From: Agrypnia vestita
Lineage: Eukaryota; Arthropoda; Insecta; Trichoptera; Phryganeidae
Direction of reading: 5' to 3'
DNA: 64,000 bases
Assembly: GCA_016648135.1 (NCBI GenBank)
Contig: JADDOH010000304.1
Span: 62,001 to 126,000, forward strand
This document shows, in pieces, positions 46,256-57,090 of the stretch (its first letter is position 1; every line of letters begins with the position of its first letter). Position numbers and translations under genes: made by a program. Below the pieces are notes generated by a model. It did no database searches, was not told where the DNA came from, and worked only from the letters and a program-made list of their open reading frames with translations.

Positions 46256-46929
46256 ATAAATTACGGTTGTCGCCAAAGTTCCATTCCTAAAAGAACTGTC
46301 ATAAAAAAATCCTCTCCATAAAATGAACCTGAATACGTACATAAGTTACGCTCCAGTTTTGAGTTGGTTATAACTAGAAATTAGATAATACTAGTTTACT
46401 CGTCAAAAACGACATACTTTAACTATATTTCAGCCGCGAGTTAAGGCTATGAGAATAACACCATCTAATGTAGCGTTGCGTCTTGATAACGTTAGTGATG
46501 GACAATATTATACACAGAACTAATTTATTATATTTGCTTTGTGTACCTCACTAATATTTTATACCTCATCATAATTTGCGCCATCTGGTAGGGTTTGCGG
46601 CGGGCATTGTTACATAGAGAATTGTGCTCCGTTTTGCTTTTTATACCTCTTATTTATATAGAAAATTATATATTTTGATCTGGCAAAATATTACGATGTA
46701 TTAAAATCTGAATAATATAATAGGAATATTACGAGATAAATATTGTTTCCATTTATTTCGAAAATATTCAAGTACATATATACAACTTAAATACTGAGTA
46801 CCTACTGACTAAAGTGAGCCACATGTACCTACTACAATATTCTAATGTTAAAATCTAAGAAATGAAGTTATAAAATTTAAAAATAAAATGCTGTCAACCG
46901 TGTGAACGAAATTAAATTTAAAAAAATTA
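46256..46929. repeat. AT-rich DNA with a dispersed repeat piece at 46487-46640
   Basis: GATAACGTTAGTGATGGACA and TTGTTACATAGAGAATT resemble the strings at 23150-23195. GCGCCATCTGGTAGGGTTTG at about 46578 belongs to the GCGCCATCT-type repeats also seen at 50120-50320. An old transposon is likely, family unknown. Confidence 0.35.
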
Positions 46930-47214
46930 TTAGGTTATAACTTTCCAGTGAAGTTCCGGATAAGTATGTAGGTTCACTTCCTTTTTGTGTGCAATATTAA
47001 CTACCAAGCTCTTGTCTTCGAAAATTTTAGAATAAGGACAAACAATGTTGTTTGTCCTTATTCTAAAATCATCATGGTCAGAAATCAAACCGTTGTGAAC
47101 CGAGGGATACCTATATTTAAAAAAAAAATGTTTAATTGCATAGATTATACGATTCTCCACTGATAATACGTATCTACTCTCAAATAAAATAATAAATTCC
47201 TCGAAGTGATCCAC
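46930..47214 (-). CDS. Unrecognised 94-codon open frame containing a palindrome
   Basis: The frame starts MDHFEEFIILFESRYVL and has no domain or signal that I recognise. It contains the perfect palindrome at 47024-47069, which forces a self-complementary coding stretch. Composition is AT-rich like the flanks, and no neighbouring gene supports it. Most likely a chance frame, listed because of its length and the palindrome. Confidence 0.12.
   Translation of the reverse strand: MDHFEEFIILFESRYVLSVENRIIYAIKHFFFKYRYPSVHNGLISDHDDFRIRTNNIVCPYSKIFEDKSLVVNIAHKKEVNLHTYPELHWKVIT
47024..47069. repeat. Perfect 22-bp-arm palindrome
   Basis: Arms 47024-47045 (ATTTTAGAATAAGGACAAAC...) and 47048-47069 are exact reverse complements with a 2-base spacer (TG). 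In DNA this could extrude a cruciform. A 2-base spacer is too tight for an RNA loop, so the actual loop would be larger. Confidence 0.85.
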
Positions 47215-47729
47215 TTTCTTCGCAACACGTACCAGTCACATCCTGGTTGCTTGTATCAGGTGGCTACCTCCGTCAGTATCTCGGAGTTTCTCCTCCCGGT
47301 GGACCTGTCCCGACATGACCTGCCAAATGTTCTACCAAGAGTAGAGCCACAGCATCTTTTTACTGAATAAAGATAGCACTCGGACTCTAAAGGGATATCA
47401 AAGTCTGTTCCATAATAATAAAGTACGAAACCAGAAGAGTACCGAAATGTTTAACGTATTGAAAAACAAAGGTTTAGAAATTGAGTCAACATTATAGTTA
47501 TTTTATAGTTTATATTTTATTGTCAGGTCGTTTGGAGTATTCTATATGATCCTCACCATGACAGATATACTCCCGTTAAAATAATTGATGATTTTTTTAA
47601 AGGTTTGAAATAACTGATCATTCTATAAAGATATAAATAAAATAAATATAAAATAACATTGTCCCATTTTTACATTGCATACGAGAACGGCACAGATGTT
47701 TAAATGTTTCAAAATAAATTAGAAATTAG
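47215..47729. other. Mixed intergenic DNA, less AT-rich at 47221-47400
   Basis: The stretch 47221-47400 is balanced in composition between AT-rich flanks and may be an inserted repeat, but I see no terminal structure, A/B boxes or coding remnant. Confidence 0.3.
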
Positions 47730-48192
47730 TCGAAAATATTATGGAGATAACCGACTTCAAAATGTGCACTTTATTTTTCAATATTTCTGACTTATTTTAT
47801 GTAAAACGTCGGACTATCTACAACTATGACTATCTATTACTATAAGTAAATAATATCGAGTATTAAAAATTCATTCGCTTTTAAATACAAGTCAAATAAA
47901 TTTATTAAAACCGAGAAAAAAATTCTTGTTTAAATTTCTGCATAGTTTTAACGATTTTATTTGACTTGTTAAGGCAAATTCATTTTAATATTTGATATAA
48001 TACATTACTAAAAAGGTATTCCAACTTTTAACGGAAAATAAGTCAGAAATATTGAATGAAAAATACACACTCTGAAGTAGCTTATATCCATAATTATTGA
48101 AATTAGGACATAGTTGCGTAAACATTTTCGATTATTATTTAGATTAGAGTATACCTGTAAAGTAGTGGACCAGCTCTGTTACACCTTGTACA
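47730..48192. mobile_element. MITE family B, inverted-arm copy
   Basis: Arms of about 80 bp (47730-47813 and 48020-48105) are inverted copies of the family block AAAATAAGTCAGAAATATTG followed by ACAC..TGAAGT and CTTAT.TCCATAAT. The centre carries a second inverted pair (ACAAGTCAAATAAA at 47887-47900 and its complement at 47956-47969), also recognisable at 6058-6072. A diverged ACACCTTGTACA near 48181-48192 may be the right terminus (compare ACACCCTGTATA at 6233-6244). Confidence 0.6.
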
Positions 48193-50119
48193 TATTCTTC
48201 TCTTTTATCCTTCAAGAAAATGATAAAAAGTAACTTTTAAGATATTCATATAATATATATAAAACGTGTAGGCAAAACAATTATTTCGAAGTCTGAATCT
48301 GAAGATATATATTTGAAAATTCTACGCCAATCAATTCAATAGTCAAGAAAAGGAAATTGGTCTTCGTAATCAGGTGAGTTTTCCGTGTCTTTAGATGACC
48401 AGTGGAGGGGGCCGCAGAAGGGGCGCAAGTTGCCCGGTAGGGAATCGAACAGGCAAACTTCATTACAGTCACGGTGACGACATTCGGACTTGGGGGACGC
48501 ACAATCAGGACTGGACGACCAGACAAACAAATAACAAATTTACCGCCCTGTCAATAATAATCTTACAGATACTGGATTTACAAGTTTTTTATAACAGTTC
48601 AAATCTTACTACCCTTAAGCCTTTGAAAACTCATAAAATCCCATAAAAACATCAATATTATTACTACTATAATTATATTTTAAAAAAATTGATAAAATGG
48701 TAATTTTTTGAAAAATTTAATTCATAACATCAATTCGTGAAGCCGATTTTCAGATTATTTTTAAAGAAATCTCAATAACATACTTTCAAAATCTAGGAAT
48801 GGATACTTGCCTTAAAAATATAGTTATTTATTTGTATTTACATTCAAAATTTATCACTGGATCTACGTAATGAGGAATTTACAAGCAAATTAAAGTTATT
48901 TACATGTTTTATCTTGGTATTTTAATAAGTAATTCCTGATATAAGTCCTTAGTTTTAAATTTGATTAATTGTGGTTAGAATTTGAGTGTGTGCGTGTTTG
49001 ATGCTTGTTTTTAGATGAGGAATTAAGTAAGAAAAATGATGGTATAAGTGTAGAGTAAATTTAAATATATATTATTGAATTCTTTCATGTCCTAGCTTGC
49101 GTAAAATAATGCACAAATATTACGCCTAGCTACTAAATTGTCTGTTGTATTTTATTGATCAACTGATGCATTTAAAGCTTTAATGCTAAACCTCCGCGAA
49201 AGAGTAAATTAGATTTTATTAATTCGTTTTAACACACGTATCTTCCTTTGTGGTGGAATATACAGATACAATATTTGTACGATATAAAATACGTTTGTGT
49301 TGGAGTTTGTTTAACATGAAAAGCGCTTGAAATAAACAGACATCGCAATTTGGCATTGTTGTTCGTCCAATATCATGACCTATATGAAGTATGGGGATTC
49401 TAATTCACCAGCGATATTTGTTCCAAACTGCAGGCGTTCCCGATTCACAGATTCACAAAATAGTTACAGTTTTTTGAAAAATCTACTTGCTATTTATTTA
49501 ACCTGTTGACTGGATTTTTATGGGAAGTGATACAAATACATTTTGGACTAATAAATTAATAATATACGATAAGCACACCAGCTTGTAATTTTCCAAATGT
49601 ATCTATGATAAAATAACATATCATTTTTTAATTTTATTTAGGGCGATAATATAATATCTTGTGAAACGAAAGGAATGAAGTTAGTAAAAGTATTTTCAAA
49701 ATAAAATAAAAAACGTACTTATAAAAGATATTTCATGATCAGGGTTCTAATCGAAACTTTTATTTTAAAAGTACTATCTTAATTTAGTCTTGGACGGGTG
49801 TGTTAATTATGAATTAATTTAAATATTTTTGCCTACCTATAAATGTAGCAGTTGATATTATTCCATTTTTCTTATATCTGATAGCAGATAGAAGACTAGT
49901 TGTTTATAATTTTGAAAAAATGTACCTTCAGGACGATAATTTCACTTATTTAATTTTCAAAAGAGATAGATACAACTCTAACGATACAAATGTACATAGA
50001 CAGAAATATTTGAGAATTTTATATTAAAGATTATAACGCGATACTGTATTCACAACAGCGCCGAACATATCAAAGCATTGGTGTTCTATAATACTTAAAC
50101 ATTTTTAGTCACATTCCGT
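48193..50119. other. Long AT-rich stretch, small GC-richer patch at 48395-48515
   Basis: The patch carries overlapping opposite-strand frames (48281-48526 minus, 48395-48646 plus) with no domain. Nothing else was recognised. Confidence 0.35.
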
Positions 50120-50330
50120 CGATATTTTACCAGCGAAAGTGGCGCCATCTTTTAGTATAACTAGGCTAAATCCTTGGAGTACTTAATATAATGACAACCA
50201 CCTTCCGTGTGTGGGTTTGTTAACTTTAGCTGGCGCCATCTCTGAGCAGACTTTGTAACAGGTACCTTAGCTGTCAATTAAAGGTAGATAGCCTTTTTAA
50301 CGCCATCTTTGGAATTATTTGGTGAATAAA
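50120..50330. repeat. Cluster of GCGCCATCT-type repeat motifs
   Basis: GTGGCGCCATCTTT, CTGGCGCCATCTCT and TAACGCCATCTTTG occur within 170 bases at about 50140, 50230 and 50300. The motif is frequent in lepidopteran dispersed repeats (recollection). No coding content. Confidence 0.4.
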
Positions 50331-50739
50331 TTATGTTGGCGTTACAAGATCAGATTTATTAAAAGAGTTTATAAAAGTTAGAAAATTATATATAAAACAT
50401 CGGAATATTATATATACTCGTATGTGTGCACACGTAAGTATATATCTATTCTCTAATATAAGCGCACTGTTCATCAAATAATCTTTATTTGAATTTGTTT
50501 TTTACTTATTTTCCGCGGCATATCATTGAAAATATTAATTTATCTTCGCAGATTTTTTAGATTTTGATTTAGATCTCTTTCTCTTGTATTACGTTCGCGG
50601 TTGTGCTGATTTGCATCAATTTTTTAAACTAAATTTTTTACGTGTTTACAAAAATATGATAGAGTCCATTTTTTAAATGACACATTCTGTCGTCTTCCCG
50701 TCTTGTAAGACTCGATACATTACTTAGTAGACCCCAACA
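50331..50739. other. AT-rich intergenic DNA
   Basis: No feature seen. Confidence 0.4.
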
Positions 50740-51060
50740 TTTGACCTAAAGTAAAAACGTGTAAGCGCCGAGTTTTCTTCGCGAGCGTCGCGTCGGCGTC
50801 ACTACACGTAGCGTCGCGGCGCGGTGCGGGACGTAGAATAATCTAATATTTATTTTTAATACGGCCAGTCAACACCGGTACCCCATTCCGGGGAAAAGCG
50901 CTGACCGCGGCCACAATCTGTTTACCGGGATGGGGGCGGCGCCCCCGGGGGGCGATTTGGCCGCGCGGCCTGATAGCCTATTTGTTTTATTAACTTAAGC
51001 CGCACGGACCGGGAATATTAAGGATACGTGTCATTTTCACCAGGACCTGAAACACACCTT
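50740..51060. other. GC-rich non-coding island
   Basis: CpG-dense at 50765-50835 and 50870-51015, with a GGGATGGGGGCGGCGCCCCC string near 50928-50947 and TTTTATTAACTTAAGC on the right. No coding frame was recognised. Candidate regulatory DNA. Confidence 0.45.
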
Positions 51061-51654
51061 TGTATGTGCGATATGAAAAGCGTAAGAAAAAATCTTACGT
51101 GGCGATATTTTGTTGACTGAAATTATTCTACATGTTGACACCTATACACAATTTATCGAAGAATATTTCCTGATTTTTTTTTCATTTATTCATAGTTTTA
51201 TTATTCGGTTAGTATATATTAATATTCCCTAATATTTTAATGAAAAAAAAACGTTGAAATGAAAAGGAGGCAAAAACGAATCAAGTCAATTTAAATTATT
51301 TACTCAATGTGAGTCTCATTTTTTTTCCTGTGTTCTTTCTTTAAAGATTATCCTTTATAGATTTTGTTAAAATATTTTTTTTTATCGATAAACAAATAAA
51401 ATGGAACAATAATACAGAATCATGCATAATTTTTCACAATCTATGGTAAATTTCCAAGAACCATAGCCGATGATAGAAATTATGCTGTGATTTAAATTTC
51501 AAAGATAGTTTTGCTTGCGCAGACTTTCGGGTTTATACATTTGTTCGTTCGTTCGTTACATTAATTATTAATGCAACGCTAATTTATTAATAAATTCAAC
51601 TTTTCGATATCCTTATGTTCTTAAATTTCAAGAAAGGAACATTCCTAAATACTA
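51061..51654. other. AT-rich intergenic DNA
   Basis: A (GTTC)n-like TTCGTTCGTTCGTTAC string is at 51543-51558. Nothing else was recognised. Confidence 0.4.
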
Positions 51655-51935
51655 ACAGCTTAAGAAAGCAGTCAAATCCTTGATTTTGGGCAACGATGTA
51701 TTGTAACATTGCCCACATGTCTCAAAAGATTTCTGTATAAAAAATTACTACTAAATGGTTTCTGCTTTTGTATTTTAATTTGTCTTGTAAATACTCCTCC
51801 CATAAGCTCGAGCTTTGGCTCGAATTGTGGGGCGTATAATGTCTTTAAAATTTTATAACACAGAATTAATTTATTATAAAAAAACATTATTATATATCTA
51901 CTGTATAAATAAATATAATAAATAAATAAATAAAA
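51655..51935 (+). mobile_element. Candidate retroposon 3' end with (AAAT)n tail
   Basis: A GC-balanced segment (51675-51840) leads into TATAATAAATAAATAAATAA at about 51915-51934. The small stem AAGCTCGAGCTTTGGCTCGA lies at 51804-51823. This is typical of a 5'-truncated LINE 3' UTR. The minus frame 51672-51887 has no recognisable domain. Confidence 0.4.
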
Positions 51936-52389
51936 ATTCTATACCGGTCAATATGTCCATCATAATATAGACATCTATTACTATCTATTTGCACTCATTA
52001 CATACATTTAATTTTTTTATATCTGTGAATATTTCCAAATAAATAAATAAAAAATATATAACTATGTATATCTCTCAATAGTAATTTTTGTCAGAATACA
52101 TAATCAATAAAAAACAATTAAATGGGTGGCTCATTGAAATCAGACTAGAACTATCTGAGAAAACCCTAAAATGAATTCCTTTGTAATGCTGTGTAATTTT
52201 CTCTCAATGTTTTTTGCTATTTAAAATTTTACTATATATTTTGTAATTTATATTTTATTTCGAATTCTCTTTTTGCTTTACCGATAATTCTGTATTTCTG
52301 TTCCTAATTATTTTATCAAATTCAAATTTATTATATATTTGTTCATTTAAATTTTTTATTGTAATGTATACTAAATTCTATTATTCTCT
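51936..52389. other. AT-rich DNA, probably LINE 3' UTR in its right part
   Basis: Repeated CTCTTTTTGCT strings (for example near 52266 and 52386) suggest that the right half belongs to the element ending at 52526. Confidence 0.35.
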
Positions 52390-52526
52390 TTTTGCTATGT
52401 AAATAGTCGACTGCCTTCAAACAGATAATCCCTAGTTAGAGGCAGTCGAAGTGTAATACAATTCAAAAAAATAAGATATGAATAAAAAAACTATTATTAT
52501 AATTATTATTATTATTATTATTATTA
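52390..52526 (+). mobile_element. LINE 3' end: stem-loop plus (ATT)n tail
   Basis: TCGACTGCC (52407-52415) pairs with GGCAGTCGA (52441-52449), giving a 3' UTR stem-loop. It is followed by an A-rich segment and an (ATT)n tail at 52491-52526. A stem-loop close to a microsatellite tail is the usual end of a LINE insertion. No coding remnant was identified upstream. Confidence 0.5.
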
Positions 52527-52752
52527 CTAATAAAATACATGTAGAGTTTTTAACAAGCCTACAAATCAACTTTTTTAAATAATCTATTTAAGAATTGAGT
52601 TTTTAGTACATTCAGTATTTTCAGTTTTCATTACATCCAGTTTTACAAAATCCTTAGGTACCATAGAGTTTTATTTTTACAGAAAGTTGGAAAAAACAAA
52701 ATAAAATAAAAATGCTTCTATCTTACTCGTAAAATTTTACGGTCTTAGTTTT

Positions 52753-52930
52753 TCACTGCTCCCTTTGCTTTTATTCCACCAAAATTTGACTTCAAATCAA
52801 ATTTTGGTGGAATCAAAGCAAAGGCAGCAATATCAAAAAAAAAAATTATGCAATTATCGAGGATAGGATAGATATATGAAATCTTTTTTTGATTTTTTGG
52901 ATATTGATGCCTTTGCTTTTATACCCCACA
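52753..52930. mobile_element. MITE family A, rearranged copy
   Basis: Contains one family end as GGAATCAAAGCAAAGGCAGC (about 52809-52828) and another as GATGCCTTTGCTTTTATACC running to CCCCACA at 52930. To the left a second, inverted end (CCTTTGCTTTTATTCCACC) forms a hairpin with the first (ATTCCACCAAAATTTGA at about 52773-52789 against TCAAATTTTGGTGGAAT at 52797-52813). The interior is shorter than in 59457-59722, so this is a deleted or tandem-inverted copy. Confidence 0.6.
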
Positions 52931-52931
52931 A

Positions 52932-53055
52932 GTAGCTTATTGATCTACTGGTAAGAACACTTATGGTCGGGGGTTCGAGCTTCATCTCAGGAGACCACCA
53001 AATTAATTCCATCTTCACGCTTAGTTTGACAATAGTAAAAATATCGACACATAAT
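52932..53055 (+). mobile_element. tRNA-derived SINE, family 1, copy 3
   Basis: The head GTAGCTTATTGATCTACTGG (A-box region) and GGGGGTTCGAGCTTC (a good B box, 52969-52983) are followed by CAGGAGACCACCAAATTAAT and CTTAGTTTGACAATAGTAAA. These match the minus-strand copies at 11105-11265 and 22743-22900. It has the best B box of the three. It starts right at the end of a MITE copy. Confidence 0.72.
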
Positions 53056-53321
53056 CCACGCATCACTATGTTCGAAAGCGAATAATAAAAATTTGGCTTA
53101 TAATAATTAAAATAAATTTTGAATTCTAATAATTTTATTAATACAAAAGAAAGATTACTATTAAATGAGTCGAATTATTCCCGAATATTCTGTACTTTAT
53201 GGGAGATCAACTGTATTACAATGGTGATATTTGAAAATCCTTGTTTTACCATAATACAAATAATTCCTCAAAATGAAACACTATTCTGCATGGATCTAAA
53301 GACGTACGTCCGAAAAAAAAT

Positions 53322-53393
53322 TGTAATATTAGTGTAAATCCAGTCTGTAATATTAGTGTAAATCCAGTCTGTAATATTAGTGTAAATCCAGTC
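53322..53393. repeat. 24-bp tandem repeat, three identical units
   Basis: Three exact copies of a 24-base unit beginning TGTAATATTAGTGTAAATCC. The period is divisible by three, so the minus frame 53268-53576 reads an eight-residue repeat (DWIYTNIT). That frame also crosses a GC-rich tract and has no domain, so coding is doubtful. Confidence 0.9.
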
Positions 53394-53580
53394 TGCGATT
53401 CCAATACACGCCGTCAAAATCAAAAGTCGTGTCGGCACTGAGGTGAGTGGGATTAGATGGGGGCCACATGTGCGGGGGGGTGAGCGGGGTCCGCAGAGCC
53501 CCCGAGGGGCCGAGCCCCGCATACCCAATGACCCGAGAAGGAAAACCATATGTAGTTTGTCGGATAATCGTCGCACTTGC
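53394..53580. other. GC-rich tract with CCCGAGGGGCCGAGCCC
   Basis: G-rich DNA at 53455-53525 shares CCCGAGGGGCCGAGCCC with 14450-14480. No coding evidence. Confidence 0.45.
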
Positions 53581-54127
53581 GGAATGAAATTTTCCTAGGC
53601 GGGTTGTTTATTTTTTCATCTCATTTCCTAACCTTCATTTGCTTTTGGCGAGCTCCAAAGATGTCGGTGGAGCTGAACACGGAATCTCGCTATGTTTTAA
53701 CGAATTTCCCCTTTGTTTTTAATATGAGATGTTTTCCTAGGTCTTTACATGGAGACTAATTATTTTGTATCCACATTTAAAGAGTACGTAGTTCGTATAA
53801 AATTGTACTGGTGAGTATTATTTACCTATATTTTTATTAATTTATCATGTCAAGTAGAAATAATTATCAGATTGATAATGATTATAATCCTCTTAAAGAT
53901 ATATTAAAATTTAACACGTATATAAAAGTGATTAAAAATTGAATTAAAAAATTTAAAATAAATTTAACTCGGTTAGGAGAAATACAATGTCGTATATTAC
54001 GCGTGATTGTGGTTGAAAAAATATAAACATATTTAAAAAAATAAAGGGTACCAATTGCTAACGGAGAAGAACACGATTATAAACTGCCGTACAGGTACGA
54101 ATCTAATGTTCCGAGAAAATTTGCTTC
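53581..54127. other. AT-rich intergenic DNA
   Basis: No feature seen. Confidence 0.4.
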
Positions 54128-54215
54128 GGCTGCCGGTGGGCACGACACTGGCTTCTCACATCGAGGGTTTCGGGTTCGATTCCCAGTGAGATCACTATTA
54201 GAGTAAATAAAAATT
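54128..54215 (+). mobile_element. tRNA-derived SINE head, family 2, copy 2
   Basis: GGTGGGCACGACACTGG (54135-54151) and the strong B box GGGTTCGATTCCC (54172-54184) have tRNA-like spacing. The same layout, degraded, is at 15795-15860. The AT-rich body follows on the right. By inspection it does not fold into a canonical tRNA with a 7-bp acceptor stem. Confidence 0.6.
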
Positions 54216-54599
54216 AAAAATACGCGAAGCGCGACAGTCCTCTTCCTCGCGAACTCCACTGAATAGTAATAAGAATATTCGTATATTGGGTACACTGTCC
54301 TTATATACGAGTATTCTTATTACGAACTATACGATACAATTTCTTTTTTAATCCGAGCCTGTTTCACGAATATTGCATCCAAATTTGCGTTAATAGAGAA
54401 GATCATGTTCGCCATTACTAATTTAGTCGCATCGGTTCAATGACAAAAAGGTTATAATTTTAAAAAATTACAAAAATAGAATTCCAACGAATGCCAAAAG
54501 TATTCGTGTTCTTCTAGATGTACCCATTAATACCCGACAAAAGACTCGATTCTTTACACACATCCACCTGTCACATTTGATGGAACTATTATTTTAAAA
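54216..54599. other. AT-rich intergenic DNA
   Basis: No feature seen. Confidence 0.4.
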
Positions 54600-55015
54600 C
54601 TGTCGCCATTTCGTGAATGTCAAGCGTCGAGCGTAGAAGAAAAAGTACACAACTGTCCCGAAGCGGGGAGCGTGCGCTTATTTGATTTGTGCGCCATTGA
54701 TTTATGTTCGTCAGATTTCCCGGGGCTGACGGACGGTCCGGAGACGGACAGCGGCGCGGCGCTCCGGGCCGGCCGGCGCAGCGGCGGTGATGTAAGCGCG
54801 AGTGTAAGAAATGTCATTTTTCATAGGCGGGCAAAAAATATATTATCCATTTATCTCCCGTGACGCCGCCCGCGACGCAAAAAACGTGTCAACTGTCATC
54901 TGACGAGTAAAAAATAATCGGCCGGCCGGGGAGCGGGGGGGCCCTCGAGCCGCGGGCCTGTTAGCCCTCCCCTTCAGTTGCGGTCACGCGGGCCTACCGA
55001 GCCGAAGGTTATTTA
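54600..55015. other. GC-rich non-coding island
   Basis: CpG-dense at 54715-54790 and 54915-54960. Overlapping opposite frames lack domains. It includes GTGCGCCATTGATTTATG and a run of seven G. Candidate regulatory DNA. Confidence 0.45.
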
Positions 55016-55054
55016 TTTGTTAAATCTTAACAGTATAATTTTTACAATAAAAAA

Positions 55055-55115
55055 TGGTATAAACGCAAAGGTAGCAATATCCATAAAATTATTAAAAATT
55101 GTTTTGATCGCGGTC
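55055..55115 (+). mobile_element. MITE family A, end fragment
   Basis: GGTATAAACGCAAAGGTAGC followed by AATATCCATAAAA matches the family A terminal repeat (GGTATAAAAGCAAAGGCAGC, AATATCC). No second end was found, so this is a solitary end. Confidence 0.5.
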
Positions 55116-55325
55116 GCTGTGAATTTTTCTTATCATCGGGGAAATTTTATGTAGAAAAAAATTGCCTTTTGTACAACACCGTTAGGGCGAGTAGTTTAGA
55201 TGAAATACGCGTCTGACTGAACATTTGCCTATTTGTCACTAAAAATAACGAATATTTTTTGTCCCGTATGCGTTCCTAAAACATCCGTATAATGACACCA
55301 GTGGCTGGACAGCAGTCACTATCAG
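55116..55325. other. Intergenic DNA
   Basis: No feature seen. Confidence 0.4.
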
Positions 55326-55385
55326 CTGCGAAGTGGCCACCTATAACCGACCATACTGCGAAGTGGCCACCTATAACCGACATAC
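55326..55385. repeat. 30-bp tandem duplication
   Basis: Two consecutive copies of a unit beginning CTGCGAAGTGGCCACCTATA with period 30, nearly identical over the pair. The period keeps frame, so the minus frame 55276-55470 shows a repeated SVIGGHFA. Confidence 0.88.
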
Positions 55386-56514
55386 ATATACAGACAAGCA
55401 GCAAGCAGATTATATAAAATCTAAAATTGGCGATTAAAAAAATATTTTTGAATTTAATTCCATGTAACATTGATAAGTTGCATGTTGACTTTGATGAAAA
55501 ATACTATTCTTAGTAAGGAAAAAAAAGATCATACATTTATTTCACAGTAAAAAGATTTACAAACGTAATATTATAATACTAATTAATACTCTCATTAATA
55601 AGGTAGTGTTGAATGGGAATGCTGATCAACGAACGCATTGGAGATATAATAAACGAATTATATTTGCTCAATAATAAAATTTAAATACGATATTAACTAT
55701 TCTAAAGCCATTTGAGCTAGTTAAAACATATTTTCTCGTAAAAATTGCTAATTATTTTCGATAATACGAGTTGACATCCTGACTACTTATAGTGTTTTCC
55801 ATCACGGTTTGGTAAGGGTTAACCGCCCGACTGATAGATGGGAGACGAAAAAATCAACGGCGAACATTTAAATCGGCCTTATATGTTATCGATCCGTCAT
55901 CGGGAGATTTCATTGAGCGAGAAACAGAGATACACGGTCTCTGTAACACGTGGAAGGAAAAAGTCGTTTATCTGTGTAGTTTTTCAATTATAAAAATATA
56001 TAATAATGTTAACTATGGAAATATTAACGTTATGAAATTTATCGCTGCTATATGTCTATTGTTTATGAAATATTTGGATATGGCGGTACGAAATGGATCG
56101 CCATTGTCATAAATGAAAAACAATTTATTTTAAAATCTGTCTTCTATTCTCCTTTTTCGTATTTGATAATTTTGGTACGTTATGCAGCTGGAGTTATCTG
56201 CTGATGAATAGTGCTCACAAATAGGCCTTTGTATGCATAACTTAAAAATAAAATTATCCTTAGTGTTTCAGTACAGTTTTAAAAAATAGGCATATATCAA
56301 TTTAAATGTTAATAATTAGTTTCGTTAGACGATTTCAAAATTAATTAATAATTAAAATCATTCTTTATTATTTCGTCATTTATATGAATTAAACAATTAA
56401 ATAAAAAGAATTAAACAATTTATAAAGACTCTTCAAACTTACAATGATCAGTAGCAAAAACAATGAAAAAATGAACACGTATAGAAAAGAGTAAAAATTT
56501 AAAATATGAACACA
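55386..56514. other. AT-rich intergenic DNA, GC-richer at 55785-55960
   Basis: The 55785-55960 part is balanced (GGTAAGGGTTAACCGCCCGA) without a coding frame. The rest is AT-rich with no feature. Confidence 0.4.
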
Positions 56515-57090
56515 ACAAATTGTTCCAAAACGCTACCTCCGAGGGAAAACCCTTAATAAAACCCGTCATCGGGGCACAAAGAAAATAAGATGAGAGCTAA
56601 TTTTACGATCGAAAGCCTATTCCCGAGAGGCTTCTCCTCGCCTCCCCCGCCCGCCCCTCGCGTCTGGCCATCATCCTGGGGGTCACAAGTCACTCCTGAC
56701 GTCTCAATCACTCACTCATTCACCGAGTTAACCCAACCCGTATTATATTGATGCAGTCATCTCGAACCGTGGTGTCTACAACGTCTCAAGCGACGCCTCG
56801 TTCCAGGGCAGCCGCTCAGCGGAATATACACCTAAAATAAATCACTCCTAGGGGTCGTTATTCATCGGACGGCCGTGAGGATGTATTGTGTTCGGAGGAG
56901 CGCTTTATCACGCGTCGTCTTAATAATGGACGTCATGGAGAGATGAAATATGCACTGTTGATTCAATTACTGGGAGACAGACGGGTGGACCGCTGGCGGG
57001 CGCCTGCTGGGGCATTCGGGCGGAACTGTGTCGCGGCACGTATGAGTGCCAGAGATGTTACAAGACTCCACATGTCAGCGTGAGACATGT
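56515..57090. other. GC-richer non-coding island
   Basis: C-rich at 56630-56665 and CpG-rich at 56755-56825 and 56860-57080. The frame at 56886-57083 has no recognisable domain. Candidate regulatory DNA. Confidence 0.4.

Noticed and set aside
54128..54215. Functional tRNA gene
   Set aside because: The B box is excellent, but I could not form a 7-bp acceptor stem and a normal anticodon arm, and a related degraded copy exists. A SINE head is more likely.
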